Assembly (NCBI GenBank): GCA_023515795.1
Contig: JALGPX010000012.1
Span: 62,001 to 126,000 of the forward strand
Origin: Amoeboaphelidium occidentale
Taxonomy: Eukaryota; Aphelidiomycota; Aphelidea
DNA: 64,000 bases
Reading direction: 5' to 3'
The notes below the pieces were generated by a model that did not search any database, was not told the origin of the DNA, and saw nothing but the letters and a program-made list of their open reading frames with translations. Positions 1 through 11,784 of this stretch are shown here, piece by piece. Made by a program: the position numbers and the translations under genes. Position 1 is the stretch's first letter. Every line of letters starts with the position of its first letter.

Positions 1-963
1 CCGCGTGGAATTACAGTTACCACAGATATTGATCACCAGTACAGCAGCGAAGATGTATTCAAAACATTCAAACGTAATTATTTCATGGGAGTATGCACAT
101 CTATTTTATCGGCATTATTTCTTGCTGTTACTGTTACAGTATCTTGCTCCTTCATAATCATTCGAACACATTACTACTTGCCTAATGGCGAAGACTCTTC
201 CTCTATTGATATCAAGCCGTACTTATGGAAAAGCATTTCTTTGTTTGCATTTGTTACTGGTGTTGTGTGCTTGTCATACTCTTTGTTGATTTTGGTTTAC
301 AGGTTTCTTTGGGTCATTCTAGCCAAAAGCGTACAGAATATTTGGTTTAGATGCTGCAATCCGCGTAGCATAGTTGGACATGGCACACCTATTGCCACGA
401 TATTTGATACACAAGGAACAGAATACAACAGGTACTCCATATTTGATTTGAATAACGACAATGGTTCTAATGCTTCATTATCATCAGACAATGTGCTATG
501 GGATACGTATTTGCGAAGGAGAAACAGAGGTTTACTACATTTCTACTTTGGTCGATTAGTAAAGAAGATAAAATATGCAGTCGGGCCTGGAATAATTACT
601 GGACTCCACCTATCTATGATTTGGTTTACTTTCATTTGGATAGTATTCTACACTACTAAAACTAATCCGCTGGATATTCACGACTTCGCCAAAGTTTTAG
701 CGGCAGGATCAGATAGTGTTACAGCGGGGGCGTATTATGCGTCATTTTTAGCACAATTAGGAATGATGCTTGCGAGTTTATGGTGGGGCTTATTGTACTT
801 TCAAGAGCTGCATGTAACTCAAGAACTGAATTTGAGTGAGTTCTCTGCTACGGCAACCGGAAGAATCATTGTTGGATGCACGCCATTTGGAGTGTCCTTA
901 GTGTACTTGGGACTCTTATTTTGTGTTACTATTGGGAATGTTACAGCGTCACAAAATAAATAA
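1..963 (+). CDS. Multi-pass membrane protein, 5' end outside window
   Basis: The reading frame is open from base 1 to a TAA at 961-963, so the start probably lies upstream; the first ATG in the window is at 85. From that Met the protein has about four hydrophobic segments: residues 5-30, 47-75, roughly 168-190 and 265-285. Between the second and third is a polar stretch rich in Asn, Asp and Ser. I do not recognise the family. The end is uncertain: a splice from a GTGTAC donor at 901 to the TACAG at 942-946 would keep phase and swap the last segment for a polar tail ending at 1168. Nothing in the neighbourhood suggests a function. Confidence 0.6.
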   Translation, partial: PRGITVTTDIDHQYSSEDVFKTFKRNYFMGVCTSILSALFLAVTVTVSCSFIIIRTHYYLPNGEDSSSIDIKPYLWKSISLFAFVTGVVCLSYSLLILVYRFLWVILAKSVQNIWFRCCNPRSIVGHGTPIATIFDTQGTEYNRYSIFDLNNDNGSNASLSSDNVLWDTYLRRRNRGLLHFYFGRLVKKIKYAVGPGIITGLHLSMIWFTFIWIVFYTTKTNPLDIHDFAKVLAAGSDSVTAGAYYASFLAQLGMMLASLWWGLLYFQELHVTQELNLSEFSATATGRIIVGCTPFGVSLVYLGLLFCVTIGNVTASQNK

Positions 964-1470
964 AGACATAAAGACAGATTTAAATAGGGCCGCAGTCCGG
1001 AGGTACTGCAATACCGGAGCAACCCAAGGAAAGCTCAGCGCAAGCACTTCGACAATCCCAAGTTATAAAAATTTGTTTAACAGCGAGGTGACCGTGGCCA
1101 CCATATCAGCTGTTAAGCTGATAAGAACAGATACTACACTTGATCTTAGCCAGATGGCACAAGAGTAAAGAAAAGAATTTGTTTGTCGTTGTTGTGTCGC
1201 TCAGCGCGTCGGTCAAATTGGAGTCTCCATCTCAGAGTTTTCCACAAAAATCGCAATAAATGAAAAAGACAACGCTGTGTTCATAATTGGAGGCACTCAA
1301 GACAACAGTTTATAACTTCATATATTTGATATTGCGTGTTTTGAAGGATTTAAAAGATGTTCGTAATAGCATTTCATTTCGGTGATATAGACACAGACCG
1401 AGATGCCACACAAAGCTCATTCGAAATAAGTGAAAATTGAATCTCATGTTTCAGGCTGAATAAAGCTGTG
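964..1470. other. Intergenic stretch, no recognised gene
   Basis: Apart from the possible alternative tail of the upstream gene (to 1168), I see no conserved coding potential, RNA gene or repeat here. It should contain the upstream gene's terminator and the promoter of the molybdenum cofactor sulfurase gene. Confidence 0.5.
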
Positions 1471-1762
1471 GGTTACGCCGAATCGTTTATTTTCCGAAAG
1501 TATGGTCGAGCTAAAACTCTCCGAGTTTGTATCGAGCGATGCAAAGAGCCTCTTCTTAAAGAAATACGGCAAAAGATACGGTTACGATGGCAAAATAGAC
1601 AGNNNNNNNNNNNNNNNNNNNNNTGTGGGTTACGCCGAATCGTTTATTTTCCGAAAGTATGGTCGAGCTAAAACTCTCCGAGCTTGTATCGAGCGATGCA
1701 AAGAGCCTCTTCTTAAAGAAATACGGCAAAAGATACGGTTACGATGGCAAAATAGACAGTAT
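1471..1762. repeat. Assembly gap flanked by the same sequence twice
   Basis: A run of N at 1603-1623 is preceded by 1471-1602 and followed by 1624-1762, which are the same sequence with very few differences. Both copies carry the 5' end of the molybdenum cofactor sulfurase gene (ATG at 1502 and at 1659). The simplest reading is two contig ends that overlap but were not merged, not a tandem duplication. Confidence 0.75.
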
Positions 1763-4004
1763 AAGAGCTGAAGAATATCCACATATGAATGGCCTTACTT
1801 ACTTGGACTTTGCAGCTTCCACAACGTATCCACAATCTCTGATTAAAGCTGTCGCAAACGATCTGATAAATCCACCAAAGTCTTTGATATACTCAAATCC
1901 TCATTCCGGCAACTCGTGTGGTGTGCTCACGCAGAAGAGAGTCGACAAAGTCAGGGCAAAGATATTGAAGCATTTTGAAACTGACTCAAGCGAATATTCA
2001 GTGATATTTACACAGAATGCGACAGCTTCACTTCAAATGGTCGCGGAAAGCTTTCCTTGGTATGAAAAATTTCATAGTGATACCTGGAATTCAGTGGTCA
2101 AGAGGCTCAATGCTGTTTACTATTCTGTCAAGTATTTCATGTTCAAACTTATCTTTGGCGACAAGAATGTTCCCCTTGACATAAGGATGGATTTTGAATT
2201 GCATAGTACCGCTGGAAAATTCATCATGTTGAATGATAATCATACTTCTGTTGTTGGAATTCGTGAGATTGCATCTGCAAATAACTTTATGACCCTGACA
2301 TACACAAACTGTGAAATGCAGCAATTCCTAGATAACTCGCATTTGAATGGTTCTGATTACTATAATTTGTTGGCTTTTCCTGCTCAAAGTAACTTTGACG
2401 GAACTCGATATCCTTTGCAGTGGACGAAACTAGCAAGTTCAAACAGTAATGGGAAAATCTTGACCGTCTTGGATGCAACGGCATTTGTCTCAAGCTCTAC
2501 GCTATCTTTGAAAGATTATCCGGTAGACTTTTTGTGCCTTTCGTTTTACAAAATGTTTGGTTATCCTTCGAATTTGGGTGCGTTGTTCGTGAAGAACAGC
2601 ACATTGAATTTGATGAAGAAAAGATACTTTGGTGGCGGTACTGTAAAAGTTGTAACTGTTGGTAATAATGAAAAATGGAAAATTTTCAAAGATCCTTCTC
2701 ATGAACTTTTTGAAAATGGGACACCTGGATATTTGGAGATCATGTCACTAGAGCACGCATTTGAATCATTTGAACGAATTTACGGTTCGTTTGATAACAT
2801 TTCAATACATACTGAATGTTTGCGGGAGTATTTGTTCACAGAGCTTGATTCTCTGTCACACTACAATGGAACCAAAGTTGTTCAGATTTATCAGAACGAC
2901 TCAGAGGTGTTTAGTCATGGTCCTGTAATTGCATTCAACTTGAAAGATTCTAAAGGATATTTTATTCCTTATACAGAGGTTGAACTATTGGCGTCCGGCT
3001 GTAATATATATTTGAGAGCTGGAGGTGTTTGTAATTCTGGAGCAATGCAGGCATCTTTGGATCTAAGCTCGGATTTCATTCAGTCGGCTTACACGAAAAA
3101 GAACAGGGTTTGCGGGGACAGGAATGCTATTTTCGAAGGTAAAGCTTTGGGTGTTGTAAGAGTCTCATTAGGATCCATGACTACTTTTGAAGATGTTCAA
3201 GCATTAATCGTATTTCTAAACAAAATTTTTGTTGAAACTCATGAACCTTATCAGCTGAAGGGAGAAGAGAATACTAATCCTCAAGCTGTTTACTTGAAAG
3301 AAATCATAATTTATCCTGTTAAATCGTGTCAAGGATACTACGTCTCTAGCTGGAACTTTGACAGCAGAGGTCTACTTTACGATCGTTTGTGGGCCTTGAA
3401 GGAGGATGATACTGGTAAAACAATGATTATTAAGGGTTATCCAAAGATGGCTCAGATCCAAACAAGAATTGATTTAGAACTGGGTCTGCTCGTTCTAAAT
3501 GCTCCTCAAATGCCACAGCTCACGATAAGTCTAGATAAGTTAGGAGAGGATTTAGAAGCAAATGCATGGTTCTCTAGATTTTTGGACAAGCCATGTAGAT
3601 TAATCAGAAAGGATACTGAAAAGTCTTTTGCTTATAAGTCTGCTTATTTGTTGATAAACAAAAGCAGCCTTGATGCGTTAGCTGGAGAAGACCAACAGTT
3701 TGAAATGGGATCCTTCAGACCAAACTTGGTAGTTGTCGGAGCATCTGCCTTTTCAGAAGATTCCTGGAAAGTTTTGAAAGTTGGCAAATACAGCTTCAGG
3801 GCTACACTTAATTGTGAGAGATGTGCTATGGTTTCATATCATCCTACAACTGGAGAACGTGTTCCACAAACCATCAAAGCCCTTAATCAAAAGCGTAAAA
3901 TTGGTGGAGCGTGGTTATTTGGAAAGCATGTTGAAACTGAAGACTCTGGCACACTAACATTGGGAGACAAAGTAGAAATTGTTGAGCTTGTTGAACCTGA
4001 ATGA
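1659..4004 (+). CDS. MOCOS: Molybdenum cofactor sulfurase
   Basis: A 781-residue two-domain protein. The N-terminal half is a NifS-like, PLP-dependent cysteine desulfurase fold with the Schiff-base lysine in LSFYKMFGYP (K298) and the persulfide-carrying cysteine in AGGVCNSGAM (C458). The C-terminal part, from about residue 545, is a MOSC_N beta-barrel (YPVKSCQG, DRLWAL) followed by a MOSC domain (FRPNLVV, CERCAM). The family transfers sulfur to Moco to activate xanthine dehydrogenase and aldehyde oxidase in the cytosol. The length fits full-length eukaryotic enzymes. I took the ATG after the gap, which matches the start of the duplicated copy at 1502. The TGA at 4002-4004 overlaps an in-frame ATG of the next gene. 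Confidence 0.92.
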   Translation: MVELKLSELVSSDAKSLFLKKYGKRYGYDGKIDSIRAEEYPHMNGLTYLDFAASTTYPQSLIKAVANDLINPPKSLIYSNPHSGNSCGVLTQKRVDKVRAKILKHFETDSSEYSVIFTQNATASLQMVAESFPWYEKFHSDTWNSVVKRLNAVYYSVKYFMFKLIFGDKNVPLDIRMDFELHSTAGKFIMLNDNHTSVVGIREIASANNFMTLTYTNCEMQQFLDNSHLNGSDYYNLLAFPAQSNFDGTRYPLQWTKLASSNSNGKILTVLDATAFVSSSTLSLKDYPVDFLCLSFYKMFGYPSNLGALFVKNSTLNLMKKRYFGGGTVKVVTVGNNEKWKIFKDPSHELFENGTPGYLEIMSLEHAFESFERIYGSFDNISIHTECLREYLFTELDSLSHYNGTKVVQIYQNDSEVFSHGPVIAFNLKDSKGYFIPYTEVELLASGCNIYLRAGGVCNSGAMQASLDLSSDFIQSAYTKKNRVCGDRNAIFEGKALGVVRVSLGSMTTFEDVQALIVFLNKIFVETHEPYQLKGEENTNPQAVYLKEIIIYPVKSCQGYYVSSWNFDSRGLLYDRLWALKEDDTGKTMIIKGYPKMAQIQTRIDLELGLLVLNAPQMPQLTISLDKLGEDLEANAWFSRFLDKPCRLIRKDTEKSFAYKSAYLLINKSSLDALAGEDQQFEMGSFRPNLVVVGASAFSEDSWKVLKVGKYSFRATLNCERCAMVSYHPTTGERVPQTIKALNQKRKIGGAWLFGKHVETEDSGTLTLGDKVEIVELVEPE

Positions 4005-6175
4005 ATACAATTTGCTTCAAGACTGTTTTGAGGGCTTTTCTGCTGATGAAAAACGGACATCATCAAATAAAAACCGTCAAATACCGTCTATTTGCACTTC
4101 TTATTATTTCACTCGGAATATATTTAACTTGGCTTCCTATGAACATACAAGAAAGGCTTCACATTGAGCAGAATCATGCAGGCGAACAGGCAGAAGATGC
4201 GTACAAGTAAATGCACAGATTGAGTAGCTTAACCTCCTTAGGCCATCGTTCCACTTCCGAACAGCGCGCAATTGGCTTAACGATCCTTGCGCTCCAGTTA
4301 TTATGGACGGCGTTCTTCACTTGTTTTATCAGTACTCCTTCCAGAGCATTTGGGCCACGCCAATCGTTTGGTCTTACGCTGTATCTAAAGATTTGATTAA
4401 TTTCGAAGACAAGGGCGTTATTTTAAAGGTACTTTACAGCAATTCACCTTCTTACGCTGTAGCCTGAACACGATTATGAGCACTTGTCGATCTTCTCTGG
4501 TTCAGGATTCATAATGGCTCCTCTCAGATTATTCAAAACTTGGCTTACAGACATTCCAGTGGAATTCAATGATGATTCCCTCGTCCCTGTAGTTTTTTAC
4601 ACGAGCGTAACAAAGTTGCCTTCATGGCAAGATTATTTCCGTGGCGCTGAATCGCAGAGTTTTGCGGTAAGTCTTGATAAGTTCCAAACTTGGCAGAAGT
4701 TTCCAGGAAATCCTGTGCTTGCCCTGCCTCCTATTGAGTGGAATGTCACTGGCTGGAGAGATCCTTTTATATTCCAAGACAAGTATTTGGACTCTTTCTT
4801 TGGGGATTCGTTGCCTCGCTCAAAGTATTACATGTTGCTTGGCTCAGGTATTCAGGGCTATGGAGGTGCTGTCGATATCTATCACAGCGATGATCTTGTT
4901 AACTGGGAACCATTCAAGTTGCCGCTGATTACCATCGCACACGATGATACAGAGCGTTTTCTTCCATACGGTTATAAAACATTTTCATGGGGTTCCAACT
5001 GGGAAGTTCCAAATTTATTGCGGTTGAATAATGACGATGATGGCGAAAATGGACCTCTTTATTTGATATTTTTTGGGACTGAGGGCAACGCGTCTTATTT
5101 ACCAGGCCATCATGTTGGTATGTATTTGGTCGGTCACTTGGAGAAACGAGAAAAACCTTCATTCGGATATAATCCAGATTTTGTTAAACAGCAAGGAAAC
5201 GCTTCTTTAGATTTTATGGTGGAGTTCAAACCTGTGTTTGGCGGATTCTTGGATCATGGACTTGCATACGCAGCGAATTCAGTGCGTAACTTGGACCATG
5301 AATCTAACGAAATTATGCTGTTAGCATGGGCAAACGAAGATCGATCAGTTGAAAAAATGATTTCAAGTGGTTATGCTGGATGTATTGTATTTCCTCGATT
5401 ATATAGTTTGGACCATGAAAACAATCAACCAATCCTGAAAGTGAAAGCGGCGCCAGAATCCTTGAATGTCCGTAAGGCAAGCAAAACAGTTTCTTTCTCG
5501 AGTATTCAAGATTCTGATAAAAGCCCTAGCGCAATTTTCTCTAGCAAAAACAAGGATGGTCCTTATATTCCTCCGCCATTGATTCCTTCAAAGCCAAACA
5601 CAGAGGGTCAAGAAGATATTTACGTGGAGTACTATCCGATTAATGGTGTAACGAATGGCAAGAAATTGGACTTGGATGTGACCATGAGTTTCATTTGTGA
5701 CTCGAATTGCACGAGTTCTGATGAATATTTATCCGGACTTGTTATTCACCATAGCGCACCATTCCGAAAAGGCCACAATAACGACGAAGCTTTCAAAGAA
5801 TACACATTGATTACGATTAAACCATCTCAAGAGAAGATTGATGTTTCCAGATGGAAGAGTTCCATCACTGAAGGTTCAAGCAGAAATGAATTGTACATGA
5901 TAACGCCAATGAAAGTTAATGAGACAGAAAGACTCGTTAAACTAAGAGTCGTTCTTGATGGCTCTTTGCTGGAGGTCTATGCTAATGACCGGTCAGTTTT
6001 GACCACGCGAATTTATCCTTCGACATGGGACAAGCTTGAACCTCAGACTAACGAAGGAACTTATCTAGGTTTCATATCCTCTAAACAGAAGGGCATGGTA
6101 GATAAATGGCGCACTAACATTGAGCAGTTAGACGTGTATATTAACATTTCTCCAACGTCAATAGACAAGATTTGA
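4001..6175 (+). CDS. Membrane-anchored GH32 beta-fructofuranosidase-like enzyme
   Basis: Three exons, 4001-4206, 4242-4428 and 4463-6175, give 701 residues once introns of 35 and 34 nt are removed. Without splicing the catalytic start of the enzyme is lost. Residues about 30-47 form one hydrophobic anchor, so it is probably a type II membrane protein facing the cell exterior or a lumen. GH32 signatures follow in order: nucleophile in NWLNDPCAP (D83), transition-state stabiliser in GWRDP (D231), and acid/base Glu in NWEVPNLL (E312, with Val where ECP is usual). A C-terminal beta-sandwich contains LEVYANDRSVLTTRIYP. Known members hydrolyse sucrose or fructans. Translation might instead begin at the ATG at 4046, since the ATG at 4001 overlaps the stop of the upstream gene. 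Confidence 0.85.
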
Positions 6176-6199
6176 ACCTGATACCTTGTTTTTGTCACC

Positions 6200-8272
6200 A
6201 TGATCACATCATCGCTCTCTTGCCGGAACCTTGTTAACTTTTATCTTTTAAAGAGGAGCAGTCCGCTATTGCGACTACAGACGCTACGCAGACTGAACTC
6301 TGTGTTTTCCAGAGCTGCTAGGGAGGCGGAATTGGAGCCCGGAAACGCAAGAAAACAGGCAGAGTATTTTAAGCAACTCTACGACAAACGGGATTATAGT
6401 AAAATCATTCAGCGCTTTGAGGAAAATGCGGACAAGCTTGCTTTGGATTCTAATTCCATTCGTATTTACGTTGAAGCTCTGAATAGAACAGGCCAGGGAA
6501 ATCGTGCGTTAGAACATGTCTTTAAAGGAGTGCAGGCGAGGCAAGACTTTATGCCGTCAGGGCACTACGGGGAACTTAAAGAAGGTAGAAATAATGAACA
6601 GCTTCTACAAAGGATTCTTAAAATTGCTGAACAGAATGGCCGCGATCGCAGCGTTATGTCAGAGCCACTTATCGAACCTCCACATGCTTCAAACCAGGGC
6701 ACAAAAGAGAATCCTGTTTATGTGGTATCAAGAAATCCTCCTTTGTCTAATAAGGATCGCTTTTGGTCTGCTATAAAACTTACTGCCGGAATATGGTTTG
6801 CTCTTGCAGTGTATGCGACGTTTTCAGAAGAGATTTCTCGCATGAATGGAGGTCGTAGTTTCTCTGTCATGAAAGAAAATGTTCCTGAAGCTCCAAGTCA
6901 TTTTACATTTGCTGATGTTCAAGGTGTTGACGAAGCTAAAGAGGAATTACTGGAAATTGTGGAATTCTTGAAAGATCCTCACAAATTTACAAAGTTAGGT
7001 GGCAAGCTTCCAAAGGGTGTTCTTCTTACTGGTCCACCTGGAACAGGTAAAACGCTTCTAGCTAGAGCTGTCGCCGGAGAAGCCAGTGTGCCTTTCTTTC
7101 TCTGTTCAGGTAGTGAGTTTGATGAAATGTTTGTGGGAGTAGGTGCAAAAAGAGTTCGTGAGTTATTTGCTGCAGCAAAGAAAAATAGTCCTTGCATTGT
7201 CTTTATTGATGAAATTGACGCTGTTGGTAGTATGAGAAATCCTCGTGATCAACAATATGCTAAAATGACACTCAATCAGTTGTTGGTAGAGATGGACGGA
7301 TTCTCTCAAACAGAAGGAATAATAGTTATTGGAGCAACAAATTTTCCTGAATCTTTGGATAAGGCTTTAGTCAGACCAGGTCGTTTTGATAGAAATGTTA
7401 CTGTATCTCTTCCAGATGTTAAGGGCCGCCAAGAAATACTGAAAGTTCATACCAAAAATGTACCCTTAGCGAAAGATGTGCGTCTTGGTTTGATAGCTAG
7501 GGCTACTCCCGGATTTAGTGGTGCTGACTTGTTTAATCTGATTAACTATGCTGCAGTTAGAGCTGCCTCATTCGATCAAAACAATGTTACGATGACGGAC
7601 TTGGAATGGGCCAGAGATAGAATTCTAATGGGTACGTGGTTTAAAATTCTTGATTAATGTTTAGGGGCGGAAAGAAAGAGTGCTGCTATATCCGAAAGAA
7701 GCAAAAGGCTTACGGCGTTCCATGAGTCTGGTCATGCTATAATGGCTGTATATACTCCTGGAGCTACGCCGATACACAAAGCTACTATAATGCCTCGAGG
7801 TCAAGCTTTGGGTATGGTCTCTCAAGTTCCGGATGATGATGAATTCGAATGGAACAAAAAACAGATGTTGGCAAGAATTGATGTTGCCATGGGAGGAAGA
7901 GTCGCAGAAGAATTAATTTTTGGCGAAGATGATATTACAAGTGGAGCCAGTAGTGATATCGAGCAAGCGACAAAGATAGCAAAGGCTATGATATCTAGGT
8001 TTGGTATGGGCAGTGATCAAGTCGGTAAAGTATTTTGGGAAAAAGATTACGAAGAGCTTTCCTCTGAAACGAGGCAAAAGATCGAAAACGAAGTTAGAAA
8101 GACAATTGAAGATTCTTATCTTCGAGCAAAGACATTGTTAACAAAGAAACGAAAGGAACTAGGCCTTTTAGCCAATGCATTGCTTGAATACGAAACTCTG
8201 TCCAAAGACGAAATCGAGAAGGTAATCAAAGGGTTGAAACTAGATAGACCCATTGTATCAGACAAAGAATAG
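6200..8272 (+). CDS. YME1: Mitochondrial i-AAA metalloprotease (YME1/FtsH family)
   Basis: Exons 6200-7631 and 7665-8272, joined over a 33-nt intron, give 679 residues. The basic, Arg-rich N-terminus looks like a mitochondrial targeting sequence. A transmembrane segment lies near residues 193-210. The AAA module has Walker A GPPGTGKT (278-285), Walker B IVFIDEID and the RPGRFDR second region of homology. The M41 zinc site HESGH (497-501) is encoded after the splice, which restores the family motif MGAERKS at the junction. The family removes unassembled or damaged inner-membrane proteins, acting from the intermembrane-space side. The gene lies 25 bp after the GH32 gene and converges on NMA111. 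Confidence 0.93.
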
Positions 8273-8300
8273 ATTAAAATTTTCTGCTATGCCTTTATTT

Positions 8301-11300
8301 TCAGATGTGTAGCTGAACAACCAAATCGTTCCCATCTACACCTGGAATCAGCAGCCAATTTGGCCACAACTGAGTCTTCGGTTTGATGGAATGAACTGAA
8401 CGAACTCCATTCCTGTCCATAGTCTTCAAGCGCAAGCAGTTTTCTTCCATGTTATTCTTCTTGCAGTACAGCTTGGATCCCATAATTCCAGTAACGAACT
8501 TCTTGACAAATATCGGTAGTTCACAATGATAAGCCATTTCAATTTCCTTGATTTTTCTAAGAATTCTGCTTTCGATTTCAATATTCTGCATAGCCTCCAT
8601 TTCGTAACCCATACTGAGGATGTACAAGCCTGATGTTAAGCCAACCATCTCACTTTCAGAACCTTTCAATATACCGCTAATGTAAGGCAATTCATTGAGA
8701 GTAATAGCATCAAACTCGGGAATGAACGTTTGCCTGACAGCTTCTTGATATGCACATTGCAAGCTCATTCCACACCAACCGATGAGAAAAGTTCCGTCGA
8801 CTTGAGGAACATTTCTTTTGAAACGAACATAACTCGCCGATAGAGGAGCAGTAACTTCAACTTCACGGGTTCCTCTCCACACAAGAACCTTGAAATTATC
8901 AATACCGTCATTGGCTTTCTCTTCAATGATATCAATATCAAAAGCCCTAGTAATCATGGTGCCTTCACAACCCAAGACAATATCACCGGTTAACAGGGCA
9001 TTAGGATCTGTGTGATTGTCGCTCTTGTCATAAACTGCCTTGATTGACAAACATTTGTTATTGTCAGAAGCGTTAGATAATCTTTTAATCCACGCATACG
9101 GAAGGCCAAGTTTAGCGGCTTCAGACAAAGTAATTGAATTAAACTCACATTCAATATGCTTTAAGACATTAGCTTTTGTGTAGCCCATAATCTTTTTAAT
9201 CAAGAAATTCAGGTTAACCAAGGATAAGCAATCGAATTTTTGGTTATTCAAACATACTCCAGTCCACAAACCAACAACAAATCCAGAGCCATTTATCAAT
9301 AAGCCCCCATCATTAGGCGGAACAGCATCATCAAACAGTAATCTATCACCTCTAATCGGTCTGAAACGAGGTGGTGATGTGTGGCAAACATCCAAAGTTC
9401 CGTATGCTGCGACTCTGACGTTCTTGACGCTCAAGGTATCATTATTGAAGAAGGCCAAAGAGTGAGTTTTACCAACAAGAACACCTGGATCAACATCTAA
9501 TATCGGAGCAGCAGTGAAAACGTCAGCCTTATCCAGAGGAAAACTAATGAAGGCAAAAGGTTTTGTTGGGTGCAAGAATGCCAAATTTCCTTCCACAGTA
9601 TTGTGATTTGAAAAGGTGATGTATAATCTTGATATTTCTGTAGGAACGCAAGTTCTATCACAAAGAACTAGGCCATAATTCGATGGATGATTTAGACCAA
9701 CAATAACCCCGATTCCTCTGAATAATGACGAATGGATTCCTTGGACCATGAACGGTACATGAGTTTCAACAACAACTGCAGCCTGTATTCTACACTGAAC
9801 ATGTTGTGGAGTTCCAGGAGGCGATTTCCACACAACGCTCTCAGAAGAATCTGATCTCATGCGAGTATTCAAACCTTCGTAATTCACAAAAGGCTCCAAG
9901 ATCGCGCCGTTAGAAGTCGCCGTTTCGATTTCTGTTTTCCACCAAGAGCCCGAATAATCGTTTCTTTGCCACAACAATATTCTGTAGAATCTCTTTTCCA
10001 TGATAAATGTGGCAGATGTCTCCTTACGTTTAAACTGGATCCTGTGGAATCTAATGTGCACTCTTTCTCCGTCACGAACAGTTTTCAAGTTGTTCACAAA
10101 CTCTTGCAAGCTTTTCACACGTACTCCATTCACACATGTAATTATTGACTTTGGCGGTACATTTGCGTTTGATAATGTGTATCCGTTACAAGCAACGTAA
10201 ACACCTTCAATACCTATTGGATAATGTCTAGCAACTTGATAAGACACATCCTGTAGTATTCCATCACCAAATTCGAGAAAGGCACTCGGGGTAAAATACT
10301 CCAAATCCAAGACATCAATATCAAACTCCAAAGTTTCTGTATTTCTTTGCACAGAAATCTAACCAGAATCAGTACTCCAAACAATCACATTTACCTTGAT
10401 TTTCTTGCCAATGTTATGATCAATAGCAGATTCAATACCAACGAATTCATTCACAAGTTTGTCCTCAACAAGAACAACAATGTCGCCATTTTCCAATTTC
10501 CCATCAGAAGGACCACCCTGAACCACTTTGTTCACAACCAATACACCCATGTTAACCAATTTTGCAGTTCTAATTAATTTTTCATGCTCAAATGATAATC
10601 CGAGCCTCTTGGCTTCATCAATTGCGATAAACTTGAACTCCGCCAATATCGTTCCTCTAGGAACACAAACAGGTTCATTTTGTTCAACGCCTTTGAATTA
10701 AGTTACAGCACTATCAAGATTACCTTGCTTAATGAGATTTAATGCTCTGACAACACGGTCAAGAGGCAAGTAATAGCTTTGACTTGAAACACGACTTGCT
10801 CCAGCATTCAGAGCAACAGCTTTGCCATCAATTGCAAGAACAGGCGAACCACTAGAACCCCCACTTGTACTTGACGCGGCCTGCATGTAAAATGTGTTGA
10901 AATCATTGTAACTGCCAACATCATAGCTCGGAGCAGGTCTATCCAATCTAGCTAATGTCCCTTGAGCAATAGACAGCTTTTCATTAGCATCATTACCTAC
11001 AACTCTAATTTCTGTACCAACTTTCGCCTTCTCGGGGGCCAACTCGATTTCTTCCGGCTTAAAGTATCTCAATTTTGAAGGGTCAAATTTGAAGAACCCA
11101 AAGTCATGAATAGGATCCCTGTACAACGGTTTCAATTCAATTTCTTCATAATCAGAAAATGTTCCCTATAAAATTAGGCAAAGGCATAATTAAAATTACT
11201 CTAGCTTCAACAGGACCAACGCCAACAACGTGTCTATTCGACAAGACCAAACCCAACTTTGAGTCAACAACAAATCCAGTCGCATTAAAAGAACCAGGAT

Positions 11301-11607
11301 GATCAGTATCAAAAGCTCTTGACTGAACAGTGGATATCGATACGACTGACTTGATCGCGTGCTCGAGTGTATGTTCCCATTGAACAGTTTTCTTCTTTGA
11401 TCTTGTAAACGTTATCACTGACTGCCTTGCCTGGCTGTAAGACGAAGAAGGCGGAGATAATGGCAAAGACTCGCCAATTTCTGAAAGGCTGCTTTCCAAT
11501 GGGGACTGTGGAATAGCGATAGCATTTAAGCTTCTCGAGCGAGTTCTGAACATGTTTTCTGTCGAGTCCTTCACCTGCTCTTCGCTGATCTCAGAGGAGC
11601 TTCCCAT
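8301..11607 (-). CDS. NMA111: Nma111-type HtrA serine protease
   Basis: Four exons on the minus strand, 11607-11200, 11165-10724, 10690-10395 and 10358-8301 (introns 34, 33 and 36 nt), give 1067 residues in one frame. The N-terminal HtrA domain keeps the triad: His in SNRHVV (H126), Asp in IHDFGFF (D157) and Ser in GGSSGSP (about S241). PDZ repeats and a second, degenerate protease half follow, the arrangement of yeast Nma111 (about 1000 residues). That protein is nuclear and is linked to stress response and apoptosis-like death. A Ser-rich N-terminal extension of about 80 residues precedes the protease. Splicing restores [14 protein letters not shown] and [12 protein letters not shown], which match the family. 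Confidence 0.9.
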
Positions 11608-11784
11608 AATGAATAGGTCTTCCTTTTAATTAGAGAAAATTTTCTGCGTAGCTGACCAGAGCTTTTAGTCCAGACCAGAGTCTAGAACCGTGATCATCTG
11701 CCGATCGGTTCCATTTTTCGAAAGAGAAAGCAAATATACAAAAGATGCACCAACATCCGTTTTTTACTTAAAATGACATAAAAT

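Noticed and set aside
923-1168. 81-codon frame after the first membrane protein
   Set aside because: It overlaps the upstream gene in another frame and has no recognisable domain; noted only as a possible alternative spliced tail.
1471-1762. Tandem duplication of the MOCOS 5' end
   Set aside because: The two copies flank a run of N and are almost identical, which is better explained by unmerged contig ends.
10698-11135. Separate short trypsin-like protease gene
   Set aside because: It is exon 2 of NMA111; introns of 34 and 33 nt join it in frame to its neighbours.
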